Of a stretch of 64,000 bases of DNA, positions 63,022 through 64,000 are shown piece by piece. Within the stretch, counting starts at the first letter, position 1, and the number at the start of each line of letters is the position of its first letter. The DNA comes from Chitinophaga eiseniae (lineage in GTDB: Bacteria; Bacteroidota; Bacteroidia; Chitinophagales; Chitinophagaceae), in contig NZ_FUWZ01000004.1 of NCBI RefSeq assembly GCF_900167135.1, positions 434,001 to 498,000 of the forward strand, read 5' to 3'. The translations under genes were made by a program, and so were the position numbers. Below the pieces are notes generated by a model. That model was not told the DNA's origin. It searched no databases and saw nothing but the letters and a program-made list of their open reading frames with translations.

Positions 63022-63054
63022 GCCGGATGTGTCGCAATCACATCCGGCTTTTTT
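63022..63054. repeat. Hairpin in the FecR-SusC junction
   Basis: A perfect 10-bp stem (63022-63031 with 63039-63048) has a 7-nt loop. Read with the SusC gene it is preceded by six A and has no T-run after it; on the plus strand it has six T after it and would look like a terminator for antisense transcription. It lies 65 bases before the SusC start and copies the layout at 41556-41582. Confidence 0.65.
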
Positions 63055-63122
63055 ATGGTCCTGGTGGTTGATTTATGTATTGATTTGCATTCGACAGATT
63101 AATTTTTTGTTTGAAAATCATG

Positions 63123-64000
63123 TTAAGGTTGAAAGACGGTCAGCACTTCGCCCTTCAGGCGAAAGTGTATCTCTTTTTGTTCCAGCTGTTTTAAGATCGA
63201 TGCCAGTTTCAGGTTACGTTGCATTTCACCTTCAAACCGTATGTCGGGTATATTTCCCTGGTATTCGATGCGGATATCATACCAGCGGGATAGTTCCTGC
63301 ATGACGGTATGCAGATCGGCATTGTGAAAGGAGAAGTAGCCGTTTTTCCAGGCGATGGCCGCGTCGGCGTCTGCAGCCTTTACGCTGATAGTCTTATCCG
63401 GCGCGGTGATGGTGGCCTGCTGGCCCGGTTGCAACACCACGCGGCCATCCTTGTTGGCAACGCGCACCCGTCCTGTAAGCAGGGTGGTGGAGACATCATC
63501 GGCTTCATAAGCCCGCAGGTTGAAGCTGGTGCCCAGTACCTGTATGGTGCTGCCCTGTACCGATACTTCAAACGGCTGTTGCGCGTGCGGGGCAATTTCA
63601 AAGTAGGCTTCCCCGGTCACTTCCACTTTCCGGGCATTGCCGGCAAACGCTATCGGGTAGCGGATGCTGGACGCTGCATTGAGCCACACTTTGGTGCCGT
63701 CAGACAAGACCAGCTGAAACTGTCCGCCACGCGGGATGTTCAGCGTATTATATTGTATGGATGTAGGTTGGCCGCCTTGCTGCGAGTAGGAGAGTACATG
63801 GTTATCGGACTTGGTGATGGCGGTGGCGCCCTGTTGCGCCAGCGTACCATCATTGGTGTCATCTAATGGGATGACGGTACCATCGGCCAGCGTCAGCGTG
63901 GCGGCGTGCCGGGCCGGTGCTATATCCGCTACCGGTGCAGGCGGTACGGTACCGGACTTTCCGGGAAATAGCCACCAGCCGGCGGCTGCCAGCACGACAA
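63123..64000 (-). CDS. FecR-family anti-sigma factor (partial, runs off the right edge)
   Basis: The visible 292 codons are the membrane and periplasmic parts; the cytoplasmic sigma-binding N-terminus is outside the window. A hydrophobic helix ends at AAAGWWLFPGKSG. The FecR domain contains IPRGGQFQLVLSDGTKVWLN and ASSIRYPIAFAGNARKVEVT, and DUF4974 follows (VMQELSRWYDIRIEYQGNI, EIHFRLKGEVLTVF). It pairs with the STN-type SusC downstream. An ECF sigma gene is expected just beyond the right edge by analogy with the locus at 39553; that is inference. Confidence 0.93.
   Translation of the reverse strand, partial: VVLAAAGWWLFPGKSGTVPPAPVADIAPARHAATLTLADGTVIPLDDTNDGTLAQQGATAITKSDNHVLSYSQQGGQPTSIQYNTLNIPRGGQFQLVLSDGTKVWLNAASSIRYPIAFAGNARKVEVTGEAYFEIAPHAQQPFEVSVQGSTIQVLGTSFNLRAYEADDVSTTLLTGRVRVANKDGRVVLQPGQQATITAPDKTISVKAADADAAIAWKNGYFSFHNADLHTVMQELSRWYDIRIEYQGNIPDIRFEGEMQRNLKLASILKQLEQKEIHFRLKGEVLTVFQP

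Noticed and set aside
62958..63041. 28-codon N-terminal extension of the SusC at 59349
   Set aside because: It would start within the FecR-SusC hairpin leader, and the start at 62957 gives a product comparable to other STN-type SusC proteins.
63022..63054. Ordinary terminator for FecR
   Set aside because: For the minus-strand FecR transcript there is no T-run after the stem; the T-run is on the opposite strand.
1..64000. Mobile element, CRISPR array, tRNA/rRNA or biosynthetic gene cluster
   Set aside because: No transposase, integrase, regular spacer array, RNA-gene signature or large synthase was seen on reading both strands.

Overview
The window looks like a chromosomal segment of a glycan-degrading Bacteroidota, most likely a Chitinophaga-like member of the Chitinophagaceae. 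The reasons are four SusC/SusD pairs, ECF sigma/FecR pairs next to SusC proteins with an N-terminal signalling domain, a partial hybrid two-component system with propeller repeats, a type IX secretion tail on a GH16 enzyme, and TTG starts with weak Shine-Dalgarno signals. No rRNA, tRNA, CRISPR array, transposase or phage gene was recognised. This assignment is an inference from gene style, not from a marker gene.

Region 1 (1-20.5 kb) is a polysaccharide utilisation locus (PUL). A hybrid two-component sensor, cut by the left edge, is divergent from a GH51 arabinofuranosidase, a SusC/SusD pair and a strong terminator. A second run follows: an unassigned secreted TIM-barrel-like hydrolase, a GH27 enzyme, an aldo/keto reductase, an enolase-superfamily protein, a sodium/solute symporter and a RhaM-like mutarotase with a lipoprotein signal. 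A divergent AraC regulator and an unassigned 771-residue secreted protein close the block. The parts suggest release, uptake, anomer conversion and non-phosphorylative oxidation of a sugar. The lactonase and final aldolase are not here, and the enolase lacks the usual Asp-His dyad.

Region 2 (20.5-32.8 kb) has a DUF4240 gene, then on the minus strand GH29 and GH95 alpha-L-fucosidase-type enzymes followed by SusC/SusD. A perfect palindrome resembling a LacI-family operator lies in front of this SusC. A short-chain dehydrogenase, a GlcG/HbpS (DUF336) protein and an AraC regulator follow on the plus strand, then a small gene remnant.

Region 3 (32.8-38 kb) holds a LytTR-type two-component pair divergent from a TonB-dependent outer-membrane beta-barrel protein, and a phytanoyl-CoA dioxygenase-like oxygenase.

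Region 4 (38-51.2 kb) is a probable beta-glucan PUL. A GH30 lipoprotein is divergent from an ECF sigma factor, FecR anti-sigma, STN-type SusC, SusD, a large multidomain GH16 endoglucanase with a type IX sorting tail, and a secreted nucleoside-hydrolase-like protein. GH16 plus GH30 fits beta-1,3/1,6-glucan.

Region 5 (51.2-64 kb) has an epimerase-like dehydrogenase, a decayed AraC fragment, a beta-propeller lipoprotein, a TPR histidine kinase with a LuxR-type response regulator, and on the minus strand a partial FecR, STN-type SusC, SusD and a TlpA-like thioredoxin protein. The two FecR-SusC junctions share a very similar leader: an A-tract, a 10-bp hairpin and 65-69 nt to the SusC start.
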